A stretch of 64,000 bases of DNA from Gamsiella multidivaricata (lineage: Eukaryota > Mortierellomycota > Mortierellomycetes > Mortierellales > Mortierellaceae): contig NW_026251731.1 in the NCBI RefSeq assembly GCF_025024155.1, forward strand, positions 124,001 through 188,000. The letters are read 5' to 3'. Made by a program: the position numbers and the translations under genes. A model generated the notes under the pieces. The model worked only from the letters and a program-made list of their open reading frames with translations, was not told the DNA's origin and did not search any database. Positions 1-13,700 of this stretch are shown here, one piece after another (within the stretch, counting starts at the first letter, position 1; the number at the start of each line of letters is the position of its first letter).

Positions 1-3000
1 CCCTCGCGGTACCTCGCCGAATAGTTTTTGAAAACAATATGTCCCTGATTTGGCCATGACTCAGGAACCCTCACGCCTGTGACCAATGGCGCCTCGGTGT
101 TCCTGACCGAGTACTCGTGCACTCTCTCGACTGAGACCAGATCACTCTGGAACCGTGTAAAGATCCTCAGTAGCCATGTGACATGGTCGACCAGAACCAG
201 TGTAAAGCTGAGCGCCAATCCGACCAAACTGGCTGAGAGATGATCCTTGTTCAAGACTGCCAACAATGCAGACATGAAGACCACGAACGTTGTCAGCAGC
301 TCCAGACGATATTGCATCCATCGATTGGTCATGGACCATGCAAAGAACGCATTCGCATACTTGTCCACCTGCTCGGCATTCTCGTTAATAAACCGCTGCT
401 GCAGCTTCATCGCTCGGATAGAAGTCGCGCCGTGCAGAGATTCGGAGAAATGCTGATAGATCGGGGACTTTGTGACGGACTCTAGGCGCTTGAGGATGTT
501 GGACGTGCGAGAGTAGTACTTTTGAACAGCCCAGTAGAAAAGCGCCAGTGGGGGTATTGAGAGCATGAAGGCTGGAGTCGCAAAGGAGATGATCACAAGG
601 TTACCGATCAGGTTGCAGGCGCTGAGGATTGTTTGGTGCAGTGAGAAAGGGATAGATTCATCGATTCCTGCTACATCTGAAGAAAACCGGTTCAAGATGC
701 GTCCCTGTCTATGAGAGTGATTATATCATTCGAAAGTGTAAAAAAATATATCAGTGGGGGTCGTTTTAGAAAATATCAAAGCAAAGTACACGCGAAAGAA
801 AAGGGAAGGACATACGGAATCGAGTCAAAGAAAGACATGGGCAACCGCATAACACGTTCGAGCGCATCATTATGCAGTACTATTGAGGCCTGAGTGCACG
901 CCGTCACCTTGAAGACATAGGTCAGGCATGTGTCCGCTGCCACGTAGGCCAGTACCAATAACGCATAGATACCCAAGAAATAGGAAGTCGACTGGTTTGT
1001 CGAACTTGACAAGCGGATCCAATGCTCAAGCCACAAAGGAACGCTCAGCTGGAAGCACTCCCAGATAATGAACAAAATCATTGTGACCGTAAAGTAACAG
1101 TAGGTCCTGAGAACGTAAGAACATTGTATGCGCATTGGTTAGTGAACAACCAAAGAGTCTCATCAATAAAGAAGATAGTAAGCGAGCTAGACATACATAG
1201 CCTTGCAGTAGGTGGCGAAGGTTTTCCATTGAACGGTGACGCCCTGGACGTGCTCCTCCGCGATCAGCTCGCCACCACTTTTTCCTTTAGCATCCTTGGC
1301 CTCGACCGCCACCACAGTTCCAGTCTCCGCCTCTCCATCCGATGTGGTTATTAAATTCGAACTCGAAGTTGGCGTGGAAACAGAGGTAGAGGAGTCCAGG
1401 TTCATGGTCTTGTCCATCAACGCGTCGTCAGCCTTGGACGTCTTGCCGGTCTTCGATGTTGCTTTCTTGGGGTTTTCTGCAACGGAGAAGTCCTTGATGA
1501 GATAATAGAATGCATCCCGAGCACTCATTAACGCGCGGTAGTCGCCAGCCTCAGTAATCCGTCCATTCTTGACAACTAGGATATGATCCACCTGCTCAAG
1601 GTGGTGAATACCATGAGTGACAATAACACGTGTCTTGTGGCTCAACATTCCTTTAGGACCGATAAGATGTTCCCAGAGATGTTGATCGACATGGGCATCG
1701 ACAGCGCTGAGCGGATCGTCGAGCAAATATATGTCCGCATCCTGATATACAGCACGAGCAAGTGAGATGCGCTGCTTCTGGCCTCCAGACAAGTTGATGC
1801 CGCGCTCTCCAATCTCTGTCAAATCTTTTGCGACGAGAATTTCGATATCGGGCAGCAATCCACAGGCGTTCAGGATACGGTCGTATTTCTGCTGGTCAAA
1901 GGGCTTGCCAAAAACGATGTTCTCCCTTAAGGTCGCGTTTACGATCCAAGCCTGCTGGGGAACGTATGCAATCGAACCAAACACCTTGACCGAGCCGTGG
2001 CGTTTATACATCTCGCCAATCATCGCACTCAAGAGAGACGATTTGCCTTGACCGACACGACCAACAACGGCTGTGAGACTGGATCGGGAAATAGACACGT
2101 TGATGTCGAAGAGAGTTGGCTCGATTGCCTTCCTGGCGTCCTCTGACAGTAGAGCGGTCGTTTCTGTGTCCTCAGTGGTAGAATATGCCTGGTCTGAGAA
2201 ATCGTGGCCAGGATTCCATGCGAGCGTGGCGCCGGCGATCTGGATGACAGGCGTCCAAGTGTCATGCGGAAGTTCGTTAATGTGCAAGACGGCCGTGCAG
2301 TCCATTTCTTCCTTCAATAAGAATCCTTGGACGCGGCGCATAGCGACCCGGAGACCAATCGTCGCCTCGATAAGCATAGACATGGCGCTAATTGGTCTGT
2401 TCAGCATAGCAAAAAGCGCAATCGAGACAAATATGGTCTGGGCATTGATCTCCCCAGGCGTGTGTCCGGGACCGCCGATGGTTGCATAGACTGAAAAGCT
2501 TACAAACGCCACGAGCAGCGGTAAGCACGAATAGAGGATGGTGAGGTAAGTGTCGACCGTGCCAGCCCGTCTAAGGAACGACACCTCCTTATCCCTGACC
2601 GTGAGCACCTTCTGCTGGAATGCCTCGACATAGGAATACAACTTGATAATCTTGATGTTTGCGAGGATTTCGGTCATGAGCCTCACACGGCTGTCTTGAG
2701 CCTGCATCTTGCCGCTTTTGATAGAGTCCATGAACCCTCCAGCCCAGCCCTGAATTGGCACATTCATAAGCAGGATGGCCATTCCACAGAATACAGACCA
2801 GCCGATCAGGTCGTATAACATGACAGTCGCAACGATGAATTCGATAGGGATGGAAACCCACATAATCATCCAGACTAGATTTGTGATCCATTTCTCAGCG
2901 TCTGTTGACATGTAGTTTGTGATCTCGCCGCTTGTCGCGCTCTTGCGGGCGCCAGGCGAGAGAACGAGCGACTTTCGGTAGATCATTCCAACGAGGGCCG

Positions 3001-4317
3001 ATCGGATACGCACGGAGGTCTCGACGGTCCGTGCGTAAAACTGTCCCATAATTATGGAGAGCGTAATACTAACTGCAAGCATACAGAGCGCCAGGGCGAT
3101 GCCATGAGCCTTGGAATCGGAATCCGACGGAGATTCGAGAAAGATCAGGATTTGTCGCAAGAGTGCCGGTTGGACGAATTGGAGCAATGCCCTCAGGATA
3201 TGCAAGATGGCCAGACTCGTCAGCTCCCTCCAAAACGTTCTGAGGATTACCCACATCAGATTGGGCTCCTTCCGCATCGTAGCCTTGTCGGTATGAGTTA
3301 CTGAGATCAAGTTTTTCTTTAGCCGGTTTGATGTCTTGATTTCCGCAACGTGCCTGGTCCACTGAAGGAAAAGCAACTGGTAGGGACCTTCAAGGGTCTT
3401 CAGGTGGGAGGGCATCATATCCTGAATATCGTTCATTTTAAGCGGCTGACGGAAACCCAGTGAAATGAGTGCCTGCATGTAATTGAACGTCCATCTGGAG
3501 AAAATGTTGGCTTTGTCGAATCTGCTGGCGCCGCTTTCTTTTTGTACGCTTGTCCGACCTCGGGGCCATGTCTCAAAGACAAATGAAATGGCGATGGAGG
3601 TGAGGTAATGGGACCGAAAATAGAACTCTGAAAGATTAACGTCTGTTGGATCCTGGAGGCGGTATAAAGAGATGAGTCTGGGGAGGCTGAAAGTTAGGGA
3701 GACTAACTCAAAGACGAGAATCAGACTGGAAGAGCGAATCTTGTATAATGACTCGAGACTGTTCAAGCGAATCGCAAGCACCTAGAGTTGATAAAGAGTG
3801 TCAGTATTTGATGAAAGACGGCGTGTTGACAGGACCATGCATAATAGCAATTATGGACGTCATGCTGTTTTCTTACCCAAGCGACGATTAGGGACAGTGT
3901 GGCAAATAGTTCGGAGGTTAACAGGCCGTTGGTGCTAGAAAGAATGCGTCCCAGAAGTATCATAAGGGTGCCAGAGAGGGCGACCTGTGATGGCCAGTAG
4001 AGGATACTGACGCGACCAAGTGCATGTGGATGGCAGTATTTGCGAAGATGTCTTGCCCTGATTAGGAAAGCGATGGACGCGATAATTGCAGGAATACCGA
4101 AGAGAACCGTATCCTGAAAGCAAGACGTAAACGAAATTTGGTCATCGGCGATGGGGCCCTATAAAGTACTCGATGAAATGTTAAGGATAAAATGATCCTG
4201 ATCATTATTTCGGATTATCGTGTACTCCCGAGCTACAAGACATGAGAGACTTACCCATCCTGCTGTGTCGCACCACGAGGAGGAGGATGGATGTAATGGT
4301 GAGGGTATCGATGTCAT
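1..4317 (-). CDS. ABCC-subfamily (MRP-type) full ABC transporter, copy 1, 3' end off window
   Basis: ATP-driven multispecific exporter of the MRP/YCF1 class; substrate not deducible. Exons on the minus strand: 4255-4317, 3877-4158, 1197-3781, 816-1106 and 1-708 (incomplete), giving about 1309 residues. The start at 4317 gives a 21-residue first exon ending in CDTAGW, which splices to GPIADDQ, the usual start of the N-terminal TMD0 bundle in fungal ABCC proteins. NBD1 has Walker A GRVGQGKSS (about residue 692), signature LSGGQKQR, Walker B YLLDDPLSAVD and switch VTHGIHH. The second membrane domain follows (MSFFDSIP then GRILNRFSSD). NBD2 lies beyond the left edge. The Asp in place of the catalytic Glu in NBD1 is normal for ABCC. 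Family assignment is certain; substrate and vacuolar versus plasma-membrane location are not known. Confidence 0.93.
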
Positions 4318-4879
4318 GTCTAAGAGAGGAGGGGTGATATGAATGAGTATCGGATCATCTCTTTAAATACGGTCGAATTTGCGGGGCTCTGGCCGTTTGG
4401 GCGAAATACAATTCCTGCGGATTTTTCGGGTGCCTGTTCACCAGTTATATTGACCAATCACATTGCCCCGTCTTCCTTTATGTGTCCCTGGGCCTCATCC
4501 TGTCTATGAGACCCGCAGTAATCTAAGTTTTGTACTCGCATTCATGTACAAATTCCTGGCCACCTATCTTTTTACCATAACACAAGGATGCGCAGAGGAT
4601 CTGAAGCACATTGGTGTTCGTTTGTTCGATAACATTGTATTTTTCCTTTAGTCATCTTCCATGAATAAGCCCTCTATCAAACGCTCTATATTACGACTCA
4701 TGTTCACCATATGCCGTTCTTGTGCAAACTTATAGCTCATATCTGTCTAGGCAACAGCATAGTGTGGATCCTGATTGCAAGCACATATAATGAATGCGTG
4801 TCATGATCGGTATCGATGATTAAATACTTGAAAATGCTCCGTTTAATGCTTGCTGTGTGATAGTAAAATGGTAATATGC
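4318..4879. other. Intergenic: promoter side of ABCC copy 1 and 3' side of MAK16
   Basis: No coding similarity recognised in any frame. It holds the upstream region of the ABCC gene starting at 4317 and the 3' flank of MAK16 ending at 4880. Both neighbours are on the minus strand. Confidence 0.6.
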
Positions 4880-5980
4880 TTAAAGCTCCACTGTCTCGTG
4901 CTATCAGTGTTACAAGGACGAGAAAAAGCGGACAAATACCAGTGTTAGTAGCTACTTCTTTGCAATAGCCAACGAGCGAAAACAAAAAGAGAATAACGCC
5001 TTTTACCTCGTATTCCTTCTCGAACATGTCCTCCATGTCCTCTTCATCCTCGCTCTGGTCCGACACAAACTCACGCTCCTCGTCCTCTTCCTCCTCGTCC
5101 TCCTCTGCCTCTGACTGTGAATCGTCCTCGTCTGTCTGATCACTATCGACCTCCAACTCGCCCTTCTCACCCTCCAAAACCTCCTTCCAGACGTCCTCGT
5201 GTACGTTCAAGGGCGCGTCGCCGTAAGCGTGTGACTTCAAACGATCCAATAGCTCCTTCTCAATGGCCTTGTCCAACCGTGCGGCAGCCTCAGCCTTGGC
5301 CTCTCTCCTTGCCTCCCTGCGCTCGACCTTCTTCTTGATACCAACCAACTTGGGCCTCTCATCCGCCTTCAGTTTCAGCTTCCTCATCTTAATCAGGTAT
5401 TGTGTGATTTTTGTCAGCCTCTGCTTGCATTTGTGAACCGAGAAGTTGGGCCAGTAAATCAGCTCCTTGTCAATCTGCTCCAGTGCCTGCGCATAGTTCT
5501 TCGATAGCTTGATCTTCTCCCACATCTTCGCAGGCGAGTGCGCACGCTCGGGCGTCTTCACAAACAGGTAGATGACTCCGTTCTGCTCACGCACTGTAGC
5601 ATAGCGTGAGTTGGCAAGAGGGCATGACTGTCGGTTGCAAAGACCGGTCGCGTTGTATTCGTTCCTGCAAAAGTTTCCTGTCGCTGTCCTGGAAATTGAA
5701 ACAACGCACAAGTGGCGAAAGCCAAGGATTAGTCTCCTGTTATCGCTAAGATGACTCCAAATGCTACCTCACTGCTGATTGCCAAAATATAGGAGGTGCG
5801 TTGACGTACTTGACTTTGTATGAGCAGAACTGCTGGTTGATAACCTGCCAGATAACTATTGTACAGCAAGGGAGAAGGCAGCGCGGAGTAAGTTAGGAGT
5901 GCGAAAAAAAGATGAAAGCAGTTGGAGTAGGGGTAGCACCAATCGAATAAAGATAACGACTAACCCTCGTCCGTGTTCAT
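4880..5980 (-). CDS. MAK16: MAK16 ribosome biogenesis factor (60S pre-rRNA processing)
   Basis: Nucleolar protein needed for 60S subunit maturation. Exons: 5965-5980 (16 nt), 5810-5855, 5007-5688 and 4880-4900; 765 nt, 254 residues, in phase throughout. The N-terminus [19 protein letters not shown] and the Cys cluster [20 protein letters not shown] are diagnostic of MAK16. The body is basic ([14 protein letters not shown]) and the C-terminus is a long Glu/Asp tract, as usual in the family. The last exon codes only HETVEL and rests on a GATAG acceptor, so the extreme C-terminus is the least certain part. The 16-nt first exon is too short for most gene finders. Length fits fungal MAK16 (about 250-300 residues). 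Confidence 0.95.
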
Positions 5981-6278
5981 TATGAGTATCAAAAGTTGTC
6001 GGCAGGGAGGAAAGTGGGATGGTGGTCGATTATGATTCACAACGAGTGAAAGGTTGATGCACAACTGCTCTCTTTAAGTCGTCGATGTTTATTTTCTTTT
6101 CTTTTTTTTCTAAAGCTAGTCGCAGTCACATTCTATAAGACTTAAGGGTTTCATTTATTCAGATTTTTTTTAAAAGTACACAGGGTCTTAACCCCTGAAG
6201 AGTCCATGAGGACAGGAAGCGGAAGCACGGAGAATCTGACAGCAAGGCTAGATATTACTGTCGTATACAAGTGCCATT

Positions 6279-9050
6279 TCAATCCGCCCTAATATCGTAG
6301 TTGAGGATTTTTTCATCACCGCTGGCGGTTCTGCGTTCCCGCAGAGTGTCTCGTTGTTGCCGTCGCTGAAGATCTTGACACGACCAGACCTGATTCTCTA
6401 GACTTCCCCGCCGGCTTTGATCATTTGACCTCGGAAATGCATCTCCTGATAAACCATCGGATGAAACCGCAGAAGGCCGAGGCGATCCGAGTTCCATTGA
6501 GGACGTTGCTGCTGCTGCTGTGCTCGCTGAGGATAAGAAGGGGGAAGACTGTGCCTGTGTCGGCTGGCTCATTGCCAGGCTCTCTGCAATGGCCCTCCTC
6601 AGATCTTCGTCCTCGTCATATTCAGAACCGTCGTCAGAACGACTCCGTTGTAATGGGTAGGGCGTATGAGATTGGGGCTGGTGACGTGTATGATGACCAT
6701 GGGAATGGTGTTGCGACTGATAGGTATGTCCATTATAATCGTCATCATCCTGTGTAGGATCCACGACCTCTACTGTAATCCGTGGGAATCCAAGTCGACT
6801 GAGCCAGGGTTGTTGTTCAGAATTGAACGCAAAGAGTTGATGGCCAGTGCTGGAGCGGTTGCTGTTTGTGCCCGTGACGAGGTGGTGGGTGCTACTAGAG
6901 GGCGAAGAGTTGGTCGAGGGAAGAGGCGCTGCAGATTGCGATGAAGGGGTGGCAGTGGAGGAGCCTCGCCTACTGCTTTGTTGGCTAACATTGATATTAA
7001 CATTGCTAATCGATGATCCCTCCATGTCGGTGTCTGCTGCAGGAAATCCCCTTGCAGTATCAATGTCCGATCCATTCGATTCTGTCTTTGAGACCAGCGA
7101 TCGCCGACACGTCGGACAAGAACTGTGGTGTTCCAGCCATGATCGAATGCAGAACAGATGAAAGATATGTCCGCAGGGGAGGACTTTGGCAGATGCCATG
7201 CTGTCCCTGCAGATTGCACAATCGTCGCTGTAATCCGCGAGCTGCTTTTCTGTCGCCGATGGATATCTAAACGGCAAAGGAATGACATGTCAGATAGTGC
7301 CCAACTAGAAATGATATCATTGATGTTAGAAAGCGTCAATGACCATTCTCATACAATGCCTGCATGTTGCTTAGAGCCTGCCGGTAGGCTTGATGGCCTG
7401 CGATCTTTTTCCGTAGGTTGTTGAAGACACTCCTCATGTTCAAGAATAGGACCGCATCGATGAGGGTAAATGAGATTCCGTGTAAATACTATCCATCAAA
7501 AAGAACTCCGGTGTATCAATAGGTCATTCTTTGCATATACATTCCAGACAGAAGCGATGATCTATCCTGCAATTACCATGATGTGCAGATAATGTCCAAG
7601 AGTGGTAACCAGAATCATGGTGTCCGTGACGAACTCGATGTAGTACTGGACTATCCGTCGCGATTCACATGGTCCCTGCCGTGATAGGTCTCCCAGATGC
7701 ATGACATATTTAACAAATGTTTGAATTGTATCCAGGAACAGTGTGAAGCACTATACAAATAAGGGAGAACAGTATCAGCATCTGAGATACCATAAACGAC
7801 GCACTTGAGTTCAGATGTCATTGCCCACAGCAAGAAGATAAAAACTATACCTCGAACGACAGGAGCAGAAGCATTGAGCGGAAGACTGAGATGCAGATAA
7901 TAAACCAAGCAATGTTAGATGCCAGGATCATGGTGAGCATGGTCAGTATCTTGACATGTACTTTGATGGGGATATTAGGCGACACAGTCAGCTAGAGTGC
8001 AATCAAACAAATCAAGTATAAGTTTCGGCGATTCGGCTGTTGGTATTAAGGCTATGTCGGGGTACATTAGGCGGCAGCGGTTTTGCCTACATATTCAAAT
8101 CGGTCTCGACACAGCATGCTAAACACACGCAGGAACCCCAGTATGGTAAACCATGCTGTCCAGATCAGCAACTCCTCCCAGCGAGGCTCCAGAATTGCTC
8201 CGACAAAGACAACCTTGAAGAGGAGAAAGTTAAGCGCCCTGTCATACATGTGCTAGAAGGGCACAGTCGGCGAGGTAGAGTGTTAAGGTCGGAAGACAAG
8301 TCACACGATACTTTATCCAAATCGTCGAGTGCTGTCTCTTCTGTTCAATGCATTTTTTACCTGGCGTTCGATCACACGCAGGTCGCCAAAGAACGTTCTC
8401 AACAAGAGCCGGCCCGTCAAGAACGCTAGACAAAACGCCATGTTGGTGAAGACCTACAAGTCACAGGACGCAATATACACGGCACATGGAGCTGTAAGCA
8501 ATTAAAGCAGTCGAAGCCATGCTTCAGTGACGAGTGGTGTGAGAAAGAGAGAGGTCGAGTAAAAAGGCTCTCAACTCACCAAGACACACAGCTTTTCGTT
8601 CTGAAGATATGACAGGATAACTTGTAATTGCAATAGCACGGCGGGTGAGGGTGTCCTGAACTTGAGATATCGCTCCGCTAGCATAGCCTGGAAGACCGAG
8701 GGGCGGAACCCATTGCCTATGCCAGCAGCACCGCCAAGCAGTCGGCTGTGCTCAGTGCTGTCGACCCCCGCCGTCACAAGTTGAGCGCCGTTCTTGGCAA
8801 GGTCGACAAGGTCGGCTGGGTTGCTGTGGAGGAGACTGTTCAGAGCCGAGTCGGGTGATGATTGTGGGAAGGATGACTCTGGGACAAAGGGTCGGACATC
8901 CTTGAGGATGGGCTCGAGGGACTTCAGGAGGCCGAGGTTGAGAAAAGAGGATGGGGTGTGAAAGAGCGATTTGTGGGATGAGTAGGCGATGGCTACCAGG
9001 GTAGCCGTGAGGGAGATGAGCGAATAGCGGTTCAAGTCGAGGAATCGCAT
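6279..9050 (-). CDS. AMFR/gp78-like ER membrane RING-H2 E3 ubiquitin ligase with UIM
   Basis: Multi-pass ER ubiquitin ligase expected to act in ER-associated degradation. Seven exons: 8580-9050, 8361-8453, 8091-8252, 7851-7991, 7577-7750, 7355-7488 and 6279-7266; 720 residues. Hydrophobic segments run through residues about 1-360. The linker NMQALYPSATEKQLAD matches the same position in gp78. The RING-H2 (about 406-445) begins CAICRDSM, has LPCGHIFHLFC and ends CPTC. The tail is Ser/Thr/Gln-rich and carries an acidic helix DEDEDLRRAIAESLAMS (about 612-630), a ubiquitin-interacting-motif pattern. I see no CUE domain, which human gp78 has here. Hrd1 is the main alternative, but the segments before the RING follow gp78 more closely. 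Confidence 0.9.
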
Positions 9051-10793
9051 CCCGAGAAGTCGAATGAAAGTCGAATGGGAATCGGGTTGGTGGCAATGAA
9101 AAGGAACAAAGGGTGACAAAGACAAAAGGAAGCGTGCGAAGGAGATGGAATGAGTATGCCAGGCCAGGCACCAAAAGGGCTTGCCAAAAATAGGTCGTCT
9201 ATACCCACGATCTCTAAATGAACAGCTTGACGTCGATTGCGCATTTCTGAGCCGAGCCCTCTTTCCGTATGCAGAGCGAATAAAGAGCACAGCACAGGAA
9301 TACTCAATGGGTCAATGAACCTTGGTGTGCACACAACAGAAGGAACCACTGAGCGCCGACAAAGAAAAATGAAGTGTCATTATCTCTTCACCCATTACCT
9401 GGCTAAAGCATCTTCGAAAGGACGCCTAGCTGGCCATGAACTGAATGGGCACCAGACGACCCATGACTGCTCTCATCGTCTGATCGGTTCGAGACTTACT
9501 GATCATATCGCGAATTGGGGACCAGACAGTGCTACCTACTGTAACAGTTACGCATCGCAGGCTCACAAATATATCTTCCACGTGTGAAAGATATGTGGGA
9601 CCACGCCTCCATACCCGGGGAGTATTTATTAGATAAATACTAGGTCAAGTCAAAGATCTTGAAGAGAGCATACAACTGCCCTGAAATTGGCAGGATTGTA
9701 TGGCCCTTGATTAGTCTTTCGTGAAGGCTGCTTCTAATTCCCCATGACGAAAGGTGAGGCGGAAATGGACATGTATCGCTATTGTATTGTTCTTTCACGC
9801 GTTGCGTAGCCAGTACACTTTTTTGAAGTCATTGTTTTGGACGAGAAAATCAAGTCGCACATTTTCATTCAATGTCGTCCATAAGGACTGAAATCGACTG
9901 CCGCCAGTGAGTGCTTCATCGAGGTAACCATTGTCCTTCTTTTAATGCAATGCTACATTTGTTTCGTAGTGGGCCGCCATCTATCACGCTTCGATGTATG
10001 CACGTTGACCGTTAAGATATCCAACTTTATTTCTACTTTGAGGGTCCAATGCACCATACACCCATCTTCCCTCTTTCTTTTTCTCCCTATCTCCGTTAAT
10101 ATAAATAGTGGTGAATAGTGGTTCAAAAGGGACTATTGATAGTATAGTCTTCAAGCCCTATTATCGAGGTCGAGATCGCTGCAAACCAAGAGACAACCTC
10201 CAAGGAAACTTTCAAAGGAAATCGACAGCTAGCCCTCGAGACGCGTCTCTGCAGGGCCAGATCAAGGCGAAATACACTGTTCATATCAAGGAGCCAGAGC
10301 TCCCACTTTTACAAGCGAGAAAAAGGACTTCCTGATCTTTTCTTTACCATGCAAGGAAGTGAAGGGGACATAGCTTGTCTCGCCTAGTTCGTCTTTGCGA
10401 AGGAATGTGAGCTGCACAGCGCTTCAACCGTATCCGGCTTATCTTATCGCAGTATCCGGGATGCCATTTATGGGCCTCTAATCCCTATGTGTAACAGGAG
10501 AAGTAGTAAGAATGGCATTTCAGATAGAACTCGGTCGGACCGTCCCGCAAGGAATGGAAAATCGCTCTTCAAGTGAGATTTAATCTGGTAGTTGACGGTG
10601 AGAGATGACCGCTGCATAGTTGTGCTTTCAGGTGCGCTTCCAGCAGCCCTGGAATGAACTCACGCATTTTCGAGTCAAAACTCTTCTTTAGCACCAATTG
10701 CCATACTAATAATGAAAGTTTCCGCGTACCCGGTATACGAATCATGAATTTATTGTTCAATTCTATTTTTCCTTTACTGTGTATAGATGCGAC
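9051..10793. other. Intergenic, 1.7 kb
   Basis: Upstream region of the AMFR-like gene and 3' flank of ABCC copy 2, both minus strand. Short open frames occur, but none has recognisable similarity, domain pattern or plausible splice structure. I see nothing else to annotate. Confidence 0.55.
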
Positions 10794-13700
10794 TCAAATC
10801 TCGCCTGCCTGCTCCGCCAGTCTCCAAAACAGCGACTCTTCCTTCCTCTTCAGCAAAGCCCCCGGTGCCTCAAACTCCTGCACCCTTCCTTTCTCCAGTA
10901 CCAAGATCTTATCGCTATCCATAATCGTCTTGATCCGATGCGCGATCGTCAGCACCGTCCGGTCCTTGAACTCTTCCCGAATCGTCCTCTGAATCAACTC
11001 GTCTGTCTCCACATCCACCGCTGCCGTTGCCTCATCCAGGATCAAAATCTTGGTCTTCCGGAGCAACGCACGGGCCAAGCAGATTAGTGATCGTTGACCA
11101 ACTGAAAAATTCTCTCCGTTTTGTGCGACCTCATACGAGAGCCCACCCGGCATGGACGAGATGTAATCCTTCAAGTGCGCACGCTCAAGCGCCTCCCAAA
11201 GCTCTGAATCGGGCGCCTGGCCAAATGGATCGAGATTGTCACGTACAGTGCCAACGAACAAAGTAGGGTCTTGAGGGATGATGGCCAGATGCTGGCGCAA
11301 CTGCTCTAGGCCAAGCGTGGAAATGTCAATTCCGTCGATCCAGATCGATCCTCCATTCTCCTCCACCTGCACTTTCTCCAGCTCCACAAGCATCCTCTTG
11401 TTTTTTTCTGAAGTGATAGATTCATCAGCATCCATGTCCGATCCGTTATGGCTCGCTTTCGCCCAGTGGCTATTCGCAGCCTCAATGATCCGGAACAGCG
11501 CCAGTGTCAATGATGATTTTCCTGCTCCCGTCCTACCAACAATCCCGACCTTCTCACCTGGCTGGACCTCAAATGATACATTTCTGAGGACCAAGTCCAT
11601 TCCTTGGCGGTACCGCGTCGAATAATCCTTGAAGGCAACGTGACCCTGCGATGGCCAAGCATCGGGGACTTGGACATCCGTAAAGTTGGGTGCTTCCTGG
11701 TTCTTGTTGCAGTACTCATCGATCCTCTCGACGGCAACCATCTCGAACTGAACTTCACACATGCAGCGCACCAGCCAGCAGATATCTTGAGTGATGTTCA
11801 AGGCGTATGAGAGCGACATGCCAACCATACTGGGGTCAAGTTTGTTCCTGTTCAAGACTGCAAACAAAGAAGCTGCCAACACAATGAGTGATCCGAGAGC
11901 TTCTAAGCGAGCATTCTAATTCCGATGAAACAACAATAAATATTTTAAAACCTCATGTATGAAAGAACAAGCGCAAAATAACCATATAAAAAAAAAAGGA
12001 GTGCACATACCAACCACCTGTTGCCAACAGACCAGACGAAGTGCGCATTCGACGACTTGTCTGACCTAGTAGCATTCTGCTGAATAAACTGCTCATGGCA
12101 TTGCATAGCCCGAATGGTCGATACTCCTGATAAGGTCTCTGAGAAGTGTTGGTACATGGGCGATTTTGACACGGACTCAATTCGCTTGAAATTGCGGGAC
12201 GATGCGACATAGTACCTCTGTAGTAATATAAACACAACAACGACGGGGGGAACAATTGTCAAGAATATGGGTGTAGTTATAGCGATGACAATGACGCTGC
12301 CCAGGACAGACCCCCCACAGAAGAAAATGTCGTGAAAAGACCAAGGCAACTGCTCATCGATGCTGAAGCAGTCCGAAGAGAACCGGTTCACGATGCGGCC
12401 CACTGGCGTAGTGTCGAAGAAGGACATGGGTAGGCGTAGGACATTGTTGAGTAGATTATTATGGAGTCGTTCCGATCCCCTGACACCGGCGGTGACCATG
12501 GCTGTGTACGAAGTCCAGACGATGAGGATCATGTACGAAACCACAAGTACAGCATATATTCCCATGAAGTAGCTGGTACCGTGAAAGGAGGTCTCGGCGA
12601 CTTTGACCCAGTTCTGCAGCCAAGAATTGGTTCCAATCTGACAGCATTGGATGACAAGGAATAGGAACAGAACCTGGATTACATAGCGATATGATCTATT
12701 TGGACCATATGCAAAGGAAGCAAATAGTTGAGTACACTGAACAAACATATGGAACATGGCCGCCTTGAATGATTAACGTCAACTTACACAGCCTTGGCAT
12801 ATATCCGGTAGATGTCCCATTGAATACTTCCGACCTGCATGACTTCCTCTTTGATCAAATCCGCATTGTCGTCCATTTTTTCATCCATATTTTCGAGCTT
12901 CTCGTTGTGAGTGACAATTATTGCAGGCCCTGTCTCAATATCATTGATGGTCTCCTCTTCGCTTTGAGAATCGTCCTGTTCCTTTCGCGCCTCCTTGACA
13001 GAGTAGTCCTGAATCAGCCGGTAGAACGAACTCTTGGCATTCAAAAGCTCCTGGTACTGACCCACCTCCGTGATGGAACCGTTCTTCAAGACCACGATCT
13101 GATCCATCTCGCTCAAGTGATGGATTCCATGTGTTACCAACAGCCGCGTCTTGTCCTTGAGCAACCCGCTGGGCCCGATAAGGTTTTGCCATAGGTGTTG
13201 GTCCACATGGGCGTCAACTGCACTCAGAGGGTCATCTAAAAGGTAGATATCCGCATCCTGATATGCCGCTCGAGCCAACGAAACTCGTTGCTTCTGTCCT
13301 CCCGACAGGTTGATGCCACGCTCTCCAATTTCAGTTGAATCTCCAGCGGGCAACATGTCGATATCTGGAACTAATCCTGCTGCGTGGACGATACTGTCAT
13401 ACTTTTCCTGATCTAGCTCAGCTCCAAATAAGATATTGTCTTTCAAGGTCGCGTTCATGATCCAGGCTTGTTGTGGAGCATACGCTATGCGTCCCGAGAT
13501 TCTGACACGACCCTGTCGTTTATACATGTCGCCGATCATAGCATGGAGCAAAGACGACTTGCCCTGTCCAACTCGACCAACAATAGCCGTTAGATCACCC
13601 TTGTAAGCCGATAGATTGATTCCCTTGAGAGTTGAATCGTAATTGCGTTCCACGGGCGTCGAGCACATTGGCTCAGGTAGACCGGCCTCTTTGGCCTCCT

